The notes beneath the pieces are model-generated. The model worked only from the letters and a program-made list of their open reading frames with translations. It was not told the DNA's origin and did not search any database. The translations under genes and the position numbers were made by a program. 64,000 nucleotides of DNA, from contig NZ_CP027666.1 in assembly GCF_003008535.1 (NCBI RefSeq), positions 3,833,501-3,897,500 of the forward strand, written 5' to 3'. Shown piece after piece: positions 38,452 to 52,908 of the stretch; position 1 is the first letter of the stretch, and each line of letters begins with the position of its first letter. The stretch comes from Ottowia oryzae. GTDB taxonomy: Bacteria; Pseudomonadota; Gammaproteobacteria; Burkholderiales; Burkholderiaceae_C.

Positions 38452-39234
38452 TCAAAAACTGAACATCATGGCCGTGAGCAGGAAATCCAGCCCCAGCACC
38501 ATCAGCGAAGCCATCACCACGGTGCGCGTGGTGGCGCGCGCCACCCCGTCGGCCGTGGGTTTGGCCACATAACCTTGCAGCAGGGCGACAAAGGTCACCG
38601 TCACCCCGAACACCACACTTTTGAGCACGCCGTTGCCCAGGTCGGCCCAGACATCGACGCCGCCCTGCATCTGGCTCCAGAAGGCGCCCGGATCTACGCC
38701 GATCATCAGCACGCTGACGACCCAGCCACCCAAAATGCCCACGGCGTTAAAGACCGCCGTCAGCAGCGGCACCACGATGGCGCCCCCCCAGAAACGCGGC
38801 GCGATGATGCGCTGAATCGGGTCGACCGCCATCATCTCCATGGCGGACAGCTGCTCACCCGCCTTCATCAGCCCGATTTCCGCCGTGAGCGACGTGCCAG
38901 CGCGCCCCGCAAACAGCAGCGCCGTCACAACCGGGCCCAATTCGCGCAGCAACGAAAGCGCCACCATCAGCCCCACGGCCTCCGCCGAGCCGTAGCGCTG
39001 CAAGATGTTGTAGCCCTGCAGCGCCAGCACAAAGCCCACGAACAGGCCAGACACGCCGATGATGGCCAGCGAGTAGTTGCCCAGGAAATGGATTTGCTCG
39101 CGCACCAGCGAAAAGCGCCGCATCGTCGGACCGAACAGCGCCACCAGCCGCGCCAGAAAGCGCGCCGCATAGCCCATGTCGGCCAGGCCGCTGCGCACGG
39201 CAAAACCCAAATCGGACGGGCGCCACCAGCTCAT
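38452..39234 (-). CDS. mlaE: Mla transporter permease MlaE
   Basis: 260 residues with five or so hydrophobic helices. The family motif is visible: LRELGPVVTALLFAGRAGTSLTAEIGLMKAGEQLSAMEMMAVDPI and the IAPRFWGGAIVVPLLT segment. ATG at 39232-39234 overlaps the mlaF stop (ATGA), so the two subunits are coupled. It forms the membrane core of MlaFEDB. Confidence 0.97.
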   Translation of the reverse strand: MSWWRPSDLGFAVRSGLADMGYAARFLARLVALFGPTMRRFSLVREQIHFLGNYSLAIIGVSGLFVGFVLALQGYNILQRYGSAEAVGLMVALSLLRELGPVVTALLFAGRAGTSLTAEIGLMKAGEQLSAMEMMAVDPIQRIIAPRFWGGAIVVPLLTAVFNAVGILGGWVVSVLMIGVDPGAFWSQMQGGVDVWADLGNGVLKSVVFGVTVTFVALLQGYVAKPTADGVARATTRTVVMASLMVLGLDFLLTAMMFSF

Positions 39235-40055
39235 CGCGCCTGCTCCACGCCAAAATCCTGCTCGACCGTGGGCCCCGGATAGTGAAAGCGCACCGGGCCA
39301 TCCGTGTCTTCGCCAATGAACTGCCGCACCAGCGGGTTGGTGCTGGCGCGCACTTCATCGGGCGTACCCTGCGCGGCCACTTGCCCATCGGCCAGGATGA
39401 TGACCTTGTCGGCGATGCGGAAGGTTTCGGCCACGTCGTGCGACACCACGATGCTGGTGATGCCCAGCGCATCGTTGAGCTGGCGGATCAGCCGCGCTGA
39501 TGTTTCCAGCGAAATCGGATCCAACCCCGCGAAGGGCTCGTCGTACATGACCAGCTCCGGGTCCAACGCGATGGCGCGGGCCAGCGCCACGCGCCGCGCC
39601 ATGCCGCCCGACACCTGGGAGGGCATCAGGTCGCGCGCGCCGCGCAGGCCCACCGCGTCCAGCTTCATCAACACGATGTCGCGCACCAATGGCTCGGTCA
39701 GCGTGGTGTGCTCGCGCAGCGGAAAGGCCACGTTGTCGAACACCGAAAGGTCGGTGAACAGCGCACCAAACTGGAACAGCATGCCCATGCGGCGGCGCGC
39801 GGCGTACAGGCGCGCCTCGTCCATGGCGCCTACGTCCTGCCCGTCCACCAGCACCGCGCCGGCGTTGGCGCGCTGCTGGCCGCCGATCAGGCGCAGCACG
39901 GTGGTCTTGCCGCCACCCGAGGCGCCCATCAGCACCGTGACCCGGCCGCGCGGCACCGTGAGCGACAAATCGCGCAGCACCGGGCGCTCGTCGTACCCGA
40001 AGGTGACGTGGCGCAGCTCTACCAAGGCGGGCGGTGGCGGGGCGGGGGCGGTCAT
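39231..40055 (-). CDS. mlaF: Mla transporter ATP-binding protein MlaF
   Basis: 274 residues. Walker A MGASGGGKTTVLRLIGG, signature SQVSGGMARRVALARAIA, Walker B ELVMYDEPFAGLDP and switch histidine IVVSHDVAETFRIAD. It powers phospholipid transport by MlaFEDB. ATG at 40053-40055; the upstream frame extension is not conserved. First gene of the operon F-E-D-A-C-B. Confidence 0.97.
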   Translation of the reverse strand: MTAPAPPPPALVELRHVTFGYDERPVLRDLSLTVPRGRVTVLMGASGGGKTTVLRLIGGQQRANAGAVLVDGQDVGAMDEARLYAARRRMGMLFQFGALFTDLSVFDNVAFPLREHTTLTEPLVRDIVLMKLDAVGLRGARDLMPSQVSGGMARRVALARAIALDPELVMYDEPFAGLDPISLETSARLIRQLNDALGITSIVVSHDVAETFRIADKVIILADGQVAAQGTPDEVRASTNPLVRQFIGEDTDGPVRFHYPGPTVEQDFGVEQAR

Positions 40056-40179
40056 GCTGGACAACAAAAAAGCCGGCGAGTCACCGGCTGCAGAGATGAT
40101 AGCGATTCCGCGCGTTGCCCGCCGGACAGGCCCCAGCGATGGGCGCAAGACCGGGCGCGGCGCAACGATTCATTCACGG

Positions 40180-40247
40180 GTCTACTATATTTTTGATAGC
40201 CGCCAGCGCTTATCACACAAGCGCTGGCGGCATTTTTTATTCTGAAT
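40180..40247 (+). repeat. Interspersed palindromic repeat, copy 13 (perfect hairpin)
   Basis: CTACTATATTTTTGATAGCC leads into GCCGCCAGCGCTT (40199-40211) and its exact complement AAGCGCTGGCGGC (40219-40231), 7-base loop, then ATTTTTTATTCTGAATC. It lies in the 280-base gap between gltD and mlaF. Its tail matches copy 15 rather than the longer-tailed copies. Confidence 0.9.
40199..40240 (+). terminator. Strong hairpin with T run (repeat-derived)
   Basis: 13-bp perfect stem followed by ATTTTTTATT on the plus strand. No plus-strand gene ends here; on the minus strand it follows gltD, where the stem could end the transcript before mlaF, though the T run there is less clean. Confidence 0.55.
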
Positions 40248-40335
40248 CTCTGCGTACGTAGGCTTGGCCGGACGGCATGGCCCTGAAACCCCAAGGCCGA
40301 TGCGCCGCCGCCATACCCCGCTGCCCGGGCCGAAC

Positions 40336-41817
<1,482 letters not shown>

Positions 41818-41874
41818 AGGGTGCTCTCAGTTTCTTTTTGCTGGTTCTCGTGGGTCTTGGCGGTGCGCTGGCAC

Positions 41875-42513
41875 TCAGAGCGGCTTCCAGCCGCTGGAGT
41901 CAAAGGGCGCACTGACAAAGGCGGGCAAGGCTTCGGCGCGGGCCGAATGGGCGGCCAGCCCTGGCAGGCGTTCGGCGGGCACGTCGCCCGGCTGAAGCGC
42001 CTTTTGAATGAACAGCCAGGCTACCGCGGCGCTGACGCCGGCCTGGTCCATCGTTTCTTCCGCGCTGGGCAGCGGCGCGGCCACCAGTTCGGCCTCCAGC
42101 GCTTCGCAGGCGGCGTGCAACTGGGTCTGAACGCGCTGCAGCCAAGGCGCATGCTGCTTGTCTGCAGGCCGCAGCTTGCGCTCGTACACCAGCTGAACGG
42201 CCTTTTCGCACGCGGCCAGGGCGAACCCGGTGACGCGCAGCACGCGCACTCGCTCGTCCAGATCAGCGGGCATCAGGCTGCGGCGCTTGCCGGGCAACTG
42301 CTCGGCGTAGTCCAGGATGAGGCTCGAATCCATCAGCACCGCGCCGCCATCGGTGATCAGCGTAGGCGCCTTCACCACCGGGTTGATGGCACGAAACTGA
42401 TCGAACGTGCTGAACACCGACAGGGGCCGCAGTTGAAACGGCAGCCCCATCAGGCCCAGTGAAACCGCCACGCGCCGCACGTACGGCGAGTCGAGCATGC
42501 CAACCAGTTCCAT
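41875..42513 (-). CDS. Glutathione S-transferase family protein
   Basis: 212 residues. A thioredoxin-like N-terminal domain with SPYVRRVAVSLGLMGL, then APTLITDGGAVLMDSSLILDY for glutathione binding, and a helical C-terminal domain. The usual catalytic Ser/Tyr/Cys is not obvious, but Ser9 in DSPYVRR is well placed. ATG at 42511-42513, 8 bases past the gltB stop, so it is co-transcribed between gltB and gltD. Substrate unknown. Confidence 0.93.
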   Translation of the reverse strand: MELVGMLDSPYVRRVAVSLGLMGLPFQLRPLSVFSTFDQFRAINPVVKAPTLITDGGAVLMDSSLILDYAEQLPGKRRSLMPADLDERVRVLRVTGFALAACEKAVQLVYERKLRPADKQHAPWLQRVQTQLHAACEALEAELVAAPLPSAEETMDQAGVSAAVAWLFIQKALQPGDVPAERLPGLAAHSARAEALPAFVSAPFDSSGWKPL

Positions 42514-42521
42514 CAGGCGCC

Positions 42522-47300
<4,779 letters not shown>

Positions 47301-47377
47301 GACGCGCTCCATCGTGCAATTCATCGGGGGATGGCAAGCATAGTGCAGTGCAGCAAGCGTGCCAAGCACTTTTTAAT

Positions 47378-47393
47378 GGGGTCAGATCATCAT
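47378..47393 (+). repeat. Left inverted end of the transposase cassette
   Basis: GGGGTCAGATCATCAT here and the inverted copy GGGGTCAGAACATAAT at 48191-48206 differ at two positions. They bracket the transposase gene, 92 bases beyond its 3' end and directly before its start. Confidence 0.75.
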
Positions 47394-47436
47394 TAAAACC
47401 AGCAATATTTCTGCGGATTTGATATTGGGGACACAT

Positions 47437-47498
47437 CATATTTGATAGCTGCCAGCGCACACTCACAGGGCGCTGGGCCCTGTTTTTATTCTGATTCA
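47437..47498 (+). repeat. Interspersed palindromic repeat, copy 15 (overlaps transposase 3' end)
   Basis: TTTGATAGCTGCCAGCGC, loop, GGGCGCTGG, GCCCTGTTTTTATTCTGATTC. The tail carries the stop and last codons of the transposase on the other strand. CAGGGC/GCCCTG plus TTTTT also forms a terminator-like stem. Confidence 0.85.
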
Positions 47499-48184
47499 GC
47501 CGGTTTGCGCGGCCGCCCGGGCCGGCCCGGCGTGACGCGGCGATCGGCCTCGGCCTGCACTTGCGCCAGAAAATCCTCATCGCCCAGCGCCCAGCCGCTG
47601 TGCACGGCGCGCCCCAAAGCGGCGTGCTGCTGCTGGCTGATGCCCGCCTGCACCGCATCCGCATAAGCCTGCTGGCGTGCAAAGGGCGTGTTGCCCAACG
47701 CCCAGTACAGGGGGTGCGTTTGCAGCCAGTCGGATTGGCGCAGCCCGGCGTAGTGGCCGTGGCTGGACCAGGGCCAGTCGGCCGCGCGGGCCGCCTGCCC
47801 GGTGCGCACCGGGTTCAGGTCCAGGTACGCCATAGCCGGCAGCAGGTGCGGCTCGGGCTGCAGCAAGGTGCTGCGGTAGCGCCCCTCGAACAGGGTGCCG
47901 CTGCGCCCGTGGCGCCGGTTGAAGGCGCGCACGTAGCGCCGGCCCAGCCCCTGCATCATCTGCGACACACCCTCGGCCGTGGCCGGCGTGGCCAGCAGGT
48001 GCAGGTGGTTGTCCATCAGCACGTAGGCGTGCACGGCGACCTGCGCCTGCGCGGCCTCGTCGCGCAGCGCCTGCAGCAAGGCGGCGCGGTCTTCGTCGTC
48101 CAGCACCACCGCCTGGCGGTTGTTGCCGCGCTGCAGGATGTGGTGAAGACGGCCGGGAAGGCTGAGGCGGGACAGGCGTGCCAT
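47486..48184 (-). CDS. REP-associated tyrosine transposase (RAYT, Y1 HUH family)
   Basis: 232 residues. The metal-binding H-x-H is His60/His62 in MDNHLHLLATP, and the likely nucleophile Tyr84 is in GRRYVRAFNRRHGRSGTLFEGRYRS, the most conserved motif of the family. Such enzymes nick single-stranded REP hairpins and are domesticated IS200/IS605 relatives. The ATG at 48182-48184 begins MARLSRLSLPG. Only one copy is in the window. It is framed by inverted GGGGTCAGA ends and by two copies of the interspersed repeat. Confidence 0.92.
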   Translation of the reverse strand: MARLSRLSLPGRLHHILQRGNNRQAVVLDDEDRAALLQALRDEAAQAQVAVHAYVLMDNHLHLLATPATAEGVSQMMQGLGRRYVRAFNRRHGRSGTLFEGRYRSTLLQPEPHLLPAMAYLDLNPVRTGQAARAADWPWSSHGHYAGLRQSDWLQTHPLYWALGNTPFARQQAYADAVQAGISQQQHAALGRAVHSGWALGDEDFLAQVQAEADRRVTPGRPGRPRKPAESE

Positions 48185-48190
48185 GCCCGG

Positions 48191-48206
48191 ATTATGTTCT
48201 GACCCC
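48191..48206 (-). repeat. Right inverted end of the transposase cassette
   Basis: ATTATGTTCTGACCCC, the inverted partner of 47378-47393. It starts 7 bases upstream of the transposase ATG. Confidence 0.75.
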
Positions 48207-48308
48207 GTTTGTCGGCCCCAGCAAGGCACGTCGCGCCCGTCACCGCACAGCGCGCCATCGCCGGCAGTACGGCGGGCGTCGGTGGCAAGTCCGCCGCATC
48301 CAGATCAC

Positions 48309-48370
48309 TCTTTTTTTGATAGCTGCCAGCGCAGGTTCAGTGTGCGACAGCGCCCGATTCGCCTTGAAAA
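48309..48370 (+). repeat. Interspersed palindromic repeat, copy 16
   Basis: TTTTTTTGATAGCTGCCAGCGC, loop, GCGACAGCGCCCGATTCGCC, TTGAAAAG. Same orientation as copy 15, about 100 bases outside the right cassette end. Confidence 0.85.
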
Positions 48371-48546
48371 GCGCCGTTGCCCATCCCCGCATCGCACTCA
48401 GGGTTAACCCGATTGACGCTCATATGAATATGAAAACTCAGTCGTTGGTGATTCGCTACTGGCGCACCACACTGGGGCATGGCGCTGCAGATGGGAGCTG
48501 CGGCCCACCCGCTTTGGTGAATTGCATCCCGGAAAGAACCTGAACC

Positions 48547-49365
48547 ATGATTCGCGCAACCCGCCTGGCCTTGCTGGCCGCCACCCTCACCTTCGGCGCA
48601 GGCGCCGTGTGGGCCGACAAACTGGACGACGTGAAGAAAGCCGGCGTGCTGCGCGTGGCCGCCTTCGACGCCAACCCGCCCTTCGGCTACGTGGACCCGA
48701 AGACGCGCAAGATCGTCGGCCTGGACGTGGACTACGCCAACGAACTGGCGAAGAAGCTGGGCGTGAAGCTGGAAGTGCTGCCCACCAACCCGGCCAACCG
48801 CGTGCCACTGCTTACGTCGGGCAAGGTCGATTTGGTGCTGGCCAACTTCACCATCACCGAAGAGCGCAAGCAGGCCGTCAACTTCAGCATTCCGTATTTC
48901 GCCTCGGGCACGCAGTTCGTCGCCAAGAAGGGCTTTTTGAAGTCGCCCGAGCAGCTGTCTGGCCTGCGCATCGGCGTGGACAAGGGCACGACCAACGAGA
49001 TCCAGCTGCGCCAGCAGTACCCCAAGGCCACGCTGGTGGCCTATGACGACACGCCTTTTGCCTTTGCGGCGCTGCGCAACGGCAACGTGCAGGCCATCTC
49101 GCAAGACGGGCCCAAGCTGATCGGGCTGCTGGCCAACGTGCCCGACCGCGACAAGTACGAGGTGCCGCCGTTCGCCATTTCGCAGGACTACATCGGCGTG
49201 GGCGTGCCCAAGGGCGAAACGGCGCTGACCGAGTTCGTCAACCAGACGCTGCGCGAGCTGGAGGCCGATGGCCGCGCGCAGAAGATCTACGACACGTGGT
49301 TTGGCCCCAAGAGCAAGACGCCGCTCAAGCGCATCTACAAGATCGGCGACAAAACCGCTGGCTGA
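48547..49365 (+). CDS. Amino-acid ABC transporter substrate-binding protein
   Basis: 272 residues with a signal peptide (1-23, ending GAVWA). The mature part is a type 3 periplasmic binding protein of the polar amino acid group: GVLRVAAFDANPPFGYVD, LDVDYANELAKKLGVKLE, LVLANFTITEERKQAVNFSIPYFASG. A GGAAAG ribosome site precedes the ATG. Amino acid specificity (glutamate, glutamine, cystine) cannot be told. It pairs with the two permease genes that follow 250 bases later. Confidence 0.94.
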   Translation: MIRATRLALLAATLTFGAGAVWADKLDDVKKAGVLRVAAFDANPPFGYVDPKTRKIVGLDVDYANELAKKLGVKLEVLPTNPANRVPLLTSGKVDLVLANFTITEERKQAVNFSIPYFASGTQFVAKKGFLKSPEQLSGLRIGVDKGTTNEIQLRQQYPKATLVAYDDTPFAFAALRNGNVQAISQDGPKLIGLLANVPDRDKYEVPPFAISQDYIGVGVPKGETALTEFVNQTLRELEADGRAQKIYDTWFGPKSKTPLKRIYKIGDKTAG

Positions 49366-49618
49366 TGGCGCCGGCCCACGCCGCGCGCCGCCAGGGGCCT
49401 TGCACGCCGATTCGCGGCGCTGGGGCCACGGCAGGGGCGGCGGCGCGGGCGGGCTGACCGGTCCACGTTCGATCCACGTTCCACCCGCGCTCAGCCCGCG
49501 TGGGCTCCTGGTTCGCAACCCGCGCCCGGTGGCAGCGGGTTGCGGCGTTTTCGGGCAGCGTCCCGCGCTGCCCTTTTCCCTTTTTTGAGCGGCGGGACAC
49601 GGCCCGCTGCACCCCCGC

Positions 49619-50356
49619 ATGAACGGCTTGCCTTCTTTTCTGGCGCCCCACTACCTGGCCTGGCTGGGTGAAGGGCTGCTGACCACGTTATGGACTTCGG
49701 TGCTGGTGATCGCCGCATCGCTGGCGCTGGGCCTGATGCTGGCGGCTGCGCGCGAATACGGTGGCCCGCTGGCGCGGCGCCTGGCGGGCTTGTACCTGTC
49801 TGTGTTTCGCAATACGCCGCTGCTGGTGCAGCTGTTCTTCTGGTACTTCGGCCTGCCCGCGCTGCTGCACGAAGGCGTGCTGCCGTGGCTGAACACGCCG
49901 CACGCGCTGGCGGTGGGCGGCGTCACGCTGGTGAGTTGGCCGTCGTTTGAGTTTCTGGCCGCCACCGTCGGGCTGGTGGCGTATTCCACCGCCTACGTGG
50001 GTGAAGACATCCGCTCGGGCCTGCGCGGCGTGCCGTCGGGCCAGCGCCAGGCTGCGATGGCGCTGGGCTTTACCCCCCAGCAGGTGCTGACGCAGGTGGT
50101 GTTTCCGCAGGCGCTGCGCATCGCCGCGGCGCCGCTGATCGGCCAGTCGATGAACATCCTGAAGAACACGTCGCTGGGCATGGCGATCGGGCTGATGGAG
50201 CTGTCCTACCGCACGCGGCAGGTGGAGGCCGAGACGTGGAAGACGTTTCAGGTGTACGGCGTGTCCACCGTGCTGTACATCGCCGCCATCGGGCTGCTGG
50301 CGCTGGCGGGCGCGTGGTGGCAGCGGCGGCTGCAGCGCCGGCCCGGCGCCGCGTAA
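49619..50356 (+). CDS. Amino-acid ABC transporter permease (first)
   Basis: 245 residues, five helices, of the HisMQ/GltJ type. The EAA-like loop is seen as SGQRQAAMALGFTPQQVLTQVVFPQALRIAAAPLIGQ, and RNTPLLVQLFFWYFGLP is typical. ATG at 49619-49621, without a strong ribosome site. It is followed by the second permease 24 bases on. Confidence 0.95.
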   Translation: MNGLPSFLAPHYLAWLGEGLLTTLWTSVLVIAASLALGLMLAAAREYGGPLARRLAGLYLSVFRNTPLLVQLFFWYFGLPALLHEGVLPWLNTPHALAVGGVTLVSWPSFEFLAATVGLVAYSTAYVGEDIRSGLRGVPSGQRQAAMALGFTPQQVLTQVVFPQALRIAAAPLIGQSMNILKNTSLGMAIGLMELSYRTRQVEAETWKTFQVYGVSTVLYIAAIGLLALAGAWWQRRLQRRPGAA

Positions 50357-50380
50357 CCGGCCGCACAAAGGAGCCGCGCG

Positions 50381-51082
50381 ATGGACTTTTCTTTTCTGCA
50401 CAACGACCTGGGCTATCTGCTGTGGGGCACCTTCCCCGAGGGCCCGCCCGGCGGCGCGCTGCTGACGCTGATCCTGGCCGCCAGCGGCGCCGTGCTGTCA
50501 GCGGCGCTGGGGCTGGCATTCGGCATCGCGCTGGTGATGGCGCGCGGCGCAGCGCTGGTGGGGCTGCGCACGGTGCTGGGCTTTTTGCGCGCCATTCCGG
50601 TGCTGATGCTGATCTTCTGGACGTACTTTCTGCTGCCGGTGCTGTTCGGCGTGGCGGTGCCCGGCGCTGTGTCGGTGGTGGCGGCGCTGGCGCTGGTGAG
50701 TGGTGCCTACCTGGGGCACGCGGTGGCGGCGGGGATCGAGGCGGTGGGCGCGTCGCAGTGGAACGCCGCGCTGGCGCTGGGCTTCACCCGCTGGGGCGCG
50801 CTGCGCCAGGTGGTGCTGCCGCAGGCGCTGCGGATGATGCTGCCGTCGTTCATCAACCAGTGGGTGACGCTGGTGAAAGACAGCTCACTGGCGTACATCG
50901 TGGGCGTGCCAGAGCTGTCGTTCCTGGCCACGCAGGTCAACGCCCAGCTGATGGTGCGCCCGGCTGAGGTGTTTTTGGTGGTGGGCGCGGTGTACTGGCT
51001 GATCTGCAGCGCGCTGGACGGCGCGGCCAACGCCATGGCGCGCACGCACGCGGGGCGCGCCGGGGCGCCGGTGCGTGTATGA
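50381..51082 (+). CDS. Amino-acid ABC transporter permease (second)
   Basis: 233 residues, same family as the preceding permease: RAIPVLMLIFWTYFLLPVLFG and ASQWNAALALGFTRWGALRQVVLPQALRMMLPSFINQ. AAAGGAG lies 8 bases before the ATG. Together they would form the heterodimeric membrane channel. No ATPase gene follows; the next gene runs the other way. Confidence 0.95.
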   Translation: MDFSFLHNDLGYLLWGTFPEGPPGGALLTLILAASGAVLSAALGLAFGIALVMARGAALVGLRTVLGFLRAIPVLMLIFWTYFLLPVLFGVAVPGAVSVVAALALVSGAYLGHAVAAGIEAVGASQWNAALALGFTRWGALRQVVLPQALRMMLPSFINQWVTLVKDSSLAYIVGVPELSFLATQVNAQLMVRPAEVFLVVGAVYWLICSALDGAANAMARTHAGRAGAPVRV

Positions 51083-51130
51083 AGCGGGTGATGGGCAGCG
51101 GGTGGCGCGCCAGGCGGAGCGACGCGGTTT

Positions 51131-51192
51131 CATCAACCTATTTGGCCTACAGCGCCCTTTGGATCAGCGCTGGCAGCTATTCCTTCAATAGC
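51131..51192 (-). repeat. Interspersed palindromic repeat, copy 17
   Basis: On the minus strand: GCTATTGAAGGAATAGC (perfect 6-bp small stem), TGCCAGCGCTG, loop, GGGCGCTGTAGGCC, AAATAGGTTGATGAAA. Between the second permease and the acyltransferase, which converge. Confidence 0.85.
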
Positions 51193-51249
51193 AATCAGGC
51201 TCGGCGGTCGGGCGCCCTGCCCTCATCCGCTAGTACGAACGCCGCCCTG

Positions 51250-52908
51250 CTATCCGCCTGAAAACCCGCCCGCCCAGGCGCGCGCGTGGGCCGCGCGGCC
51301 CGCCGGGCTTGCGCCGGGCCGGCGCTTGCGCAAGGCGTGGCCCATCGCGGTGCGGGCGGTGGCGCCGTGCCGCGCGGCGAAGCGGTAGGCGCCGCGCCGG
51401 TACGACATGCGGTAGACCAGCGAATACGCGCTGGCCCGCAGCGCCACGGGCCAGTGCGCGCGTGGGTGAATGGGCACGGGCGCGTCGGCCGGCACCGCCA
51501 CGGCCGGGGCCAGCACGGCGGCCGCCAGCGGCGGGGGCGCGATGGGCTGGTGATCTGGCTGCGCGGCGGGCAGGCGCACGGCACCTTCGCCGGGCGCCAG
51601 CGCAAGCGCAAGCGGGGTGGATTCAGGGGCCACGTCGCCGGTTTGCACGGCGGGCGATTCGGCGGCCCGGGCCAACGCGGCGCCGGTCAGCGCACCCCAC
51701 CAGCCCCTGGGCGCGGCCATGGCGCCACCGGCCGCGGCCTGGGCCGGCGTGGCGCCTTCGCCGCCTGAGCCGCCTGCCCTTGGCGCGGCGCTGGCTGCCT
51801 CAGCGCCTGGCTTGGCGCGCGGCGGCGCGTCGCGGCGGCGCAGCGCCCAGCGCTCGACGGTGTAGTAAGACAAGGCGGCCAGCGCGGTAGACAGGATGAA
51901 GCCCAGCACCACCACCGCCTGCCAGGGCAGATCGGCCCGCAAATAGCGCACCACGGGGTAATGCCACAGATAGATGCCGTACGACAGCTTGCCGATGGTG
52001 ACCAGCGGGCGCGCGCTCAGCATTTCGGCCACCGGCCCGCGCGGCACCAGCACCGCCACCAGCACCAGGGCGGTGGCCAGCTCCACCACCGTCATACCCC
52101 AGACCATGGCGTTCATGTCGTCCCAGGCCTGCTCCATGAGCAGCGGCACGGCCAGCACCAGCCACATGAAATGCGGCAGGCGCGCGCGCAGCGCCTGGAA
52201 CCAGCGCGGTTGCTCCAGCACCAGCGCGGCCAGCAGCGCGCCGGTCAGCAGGCCCGTGGTGCGGGTGTCGAAGCGAAAGAAGATCTCGTAGAACTGCTGC
52301 CCCTGCACCACCCACAGCACGCGCCACGCCCAGCCCAGCACCACCAGCGCCGCGATGGCGCGCCACAGCTGGCCACGGGGCGTGCGGCGCACCAGCAGGG
52401 CCAGCAGCGGCGGCCAGATCAGGTAGAAGTGCTCTTCCACGGACAGCGACCACATGTGCAGCAGCGCGTCGGGCTGGTCGAAGAAGGCGATGCCGTAGTC
52501 GGCCAGGTACAGCGCGGACACCAGCGCGTCGCTGTACACGCCTTCGATGCCCGGCCACAGCCGCGGCGCCAGCAGGCAGTAGGCGGCCAGAAAGAACAGC
52601 AGCGCGGGCATCAGCCGGTAGAAGCGGCGGCGGTAAAAGCGCCAATACTGGATGCGGCCGGTGCCGCCCAGCTCCTGCAGCAGCAGCGAGGTGATCAGGT
52701 AGCCGCTGAGCACGAAGAACAGGTCAACCCCGTAAAACGCCCCTTCAAACAGCGGCGCGTGCGCGTGCGACAGGATCACCAGCACGATGGCCACGCCGCG
52801 CAGGCCGTCCAGCGCGGGGTTGTACGTCAGCGCGCCGGGCGGCGGCGGTGGGTCGGCGGAAAACGTCGACACCTGCTTGCCGGGCGCCGAGAAGCTTGCT
52901 TGCGTCAA
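51250..52908 (-). CDS. Acyltransferase 3 family membrane protein (OafA/YrhL-like)
   Basis: 552 residues from a TTG at 52906-52908 that follows an AAGGAGG 11 bases earlier. About ten membrane helices cover residues 30-390, with the family's DGLRGVAIVLVILSH catalytic-histidine motif, FFVLSGYLITSLLL and SYGIYLWHYPVV. Such proteins O-acylate sugars of LPS, peptidoglycan or exopolysaccharide. The last 160 residues are an unusual Ala/Pro-rich cytoplasmic tail with a basic RRGAYRFAARHG end; no SGNH domain is seen. Start choice is moderately certain. Confidence 0.85.
   Translation of the reverse strand: MTQASFSAPGKQVSTFSADPPPPPGALTYNPALDGLRGVAIVLVILSHAHAPLFEGAFYGVDLFFVLSGYLITSLLLQELGGTGRIQYWRFYRRRFYRLMPALLFFLAAYCLLAPRLWPGIEGVYSDALVSALYLADYGIAFFDQPDALLHMWSLSVEEHFYLIWPPLLALLVRRTPRGQLWRAIAALVVLGWAWRVLWVVQGQQFYEIFFRFDTRTTGLLTGALLAALVLEQPRWFQALRARLPHFMWLVLAVPLLMEQAWDDMNAMVWGMTVVELATALVLVAVLVPRGPVAEMLSARPLVTIGKLSYGIYLWHYPVVRYLRADLPWQAVVVLGFILSTALAALSYYTVERWALRRRDAPPRAKPGAEAASAAPRAGGSGGEGATPAQAAAGGAMAAPRGWWGALTGAALARAAESPAVQTGDVAPESTPLALALAPGEGAVRLPAAQPDHQPIAPPPLAAAVLAPAVAVPADAPVPIHPRAHWPVALRASAYSLVYRMSYRRGAYRFAARHGATARTAMGHALRKRRPGASPAGRAAHARAWAGGFSGG

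Larger units (their letters stand above)
48185..48546. other. Intergenic region between transposase and binding-protein gene
   Basis: 362 bases with the right cassette end (48191-48206) and a repeat copy (48309-48370). The last 150 bases should hold the promoter of the binding-protein gene; no clear -35/-10 pair stands out. Confidence 0.5.

Noticed and set aside
47378..48206. Transposase cassette considered as a classical insertion sequence
   Set aside because: The inverted ends are short and the protein is a Y1 single-strand enzyme of the RAYT type, not a DDE transposase. No target-site duplication is evident.
48337..49620. 427-codon minus-strand frame opposite the binding-protein gene
   Set aside because: The plus-strand frame has a signal peptide and a full binding-protein fold; this one is its shadow.
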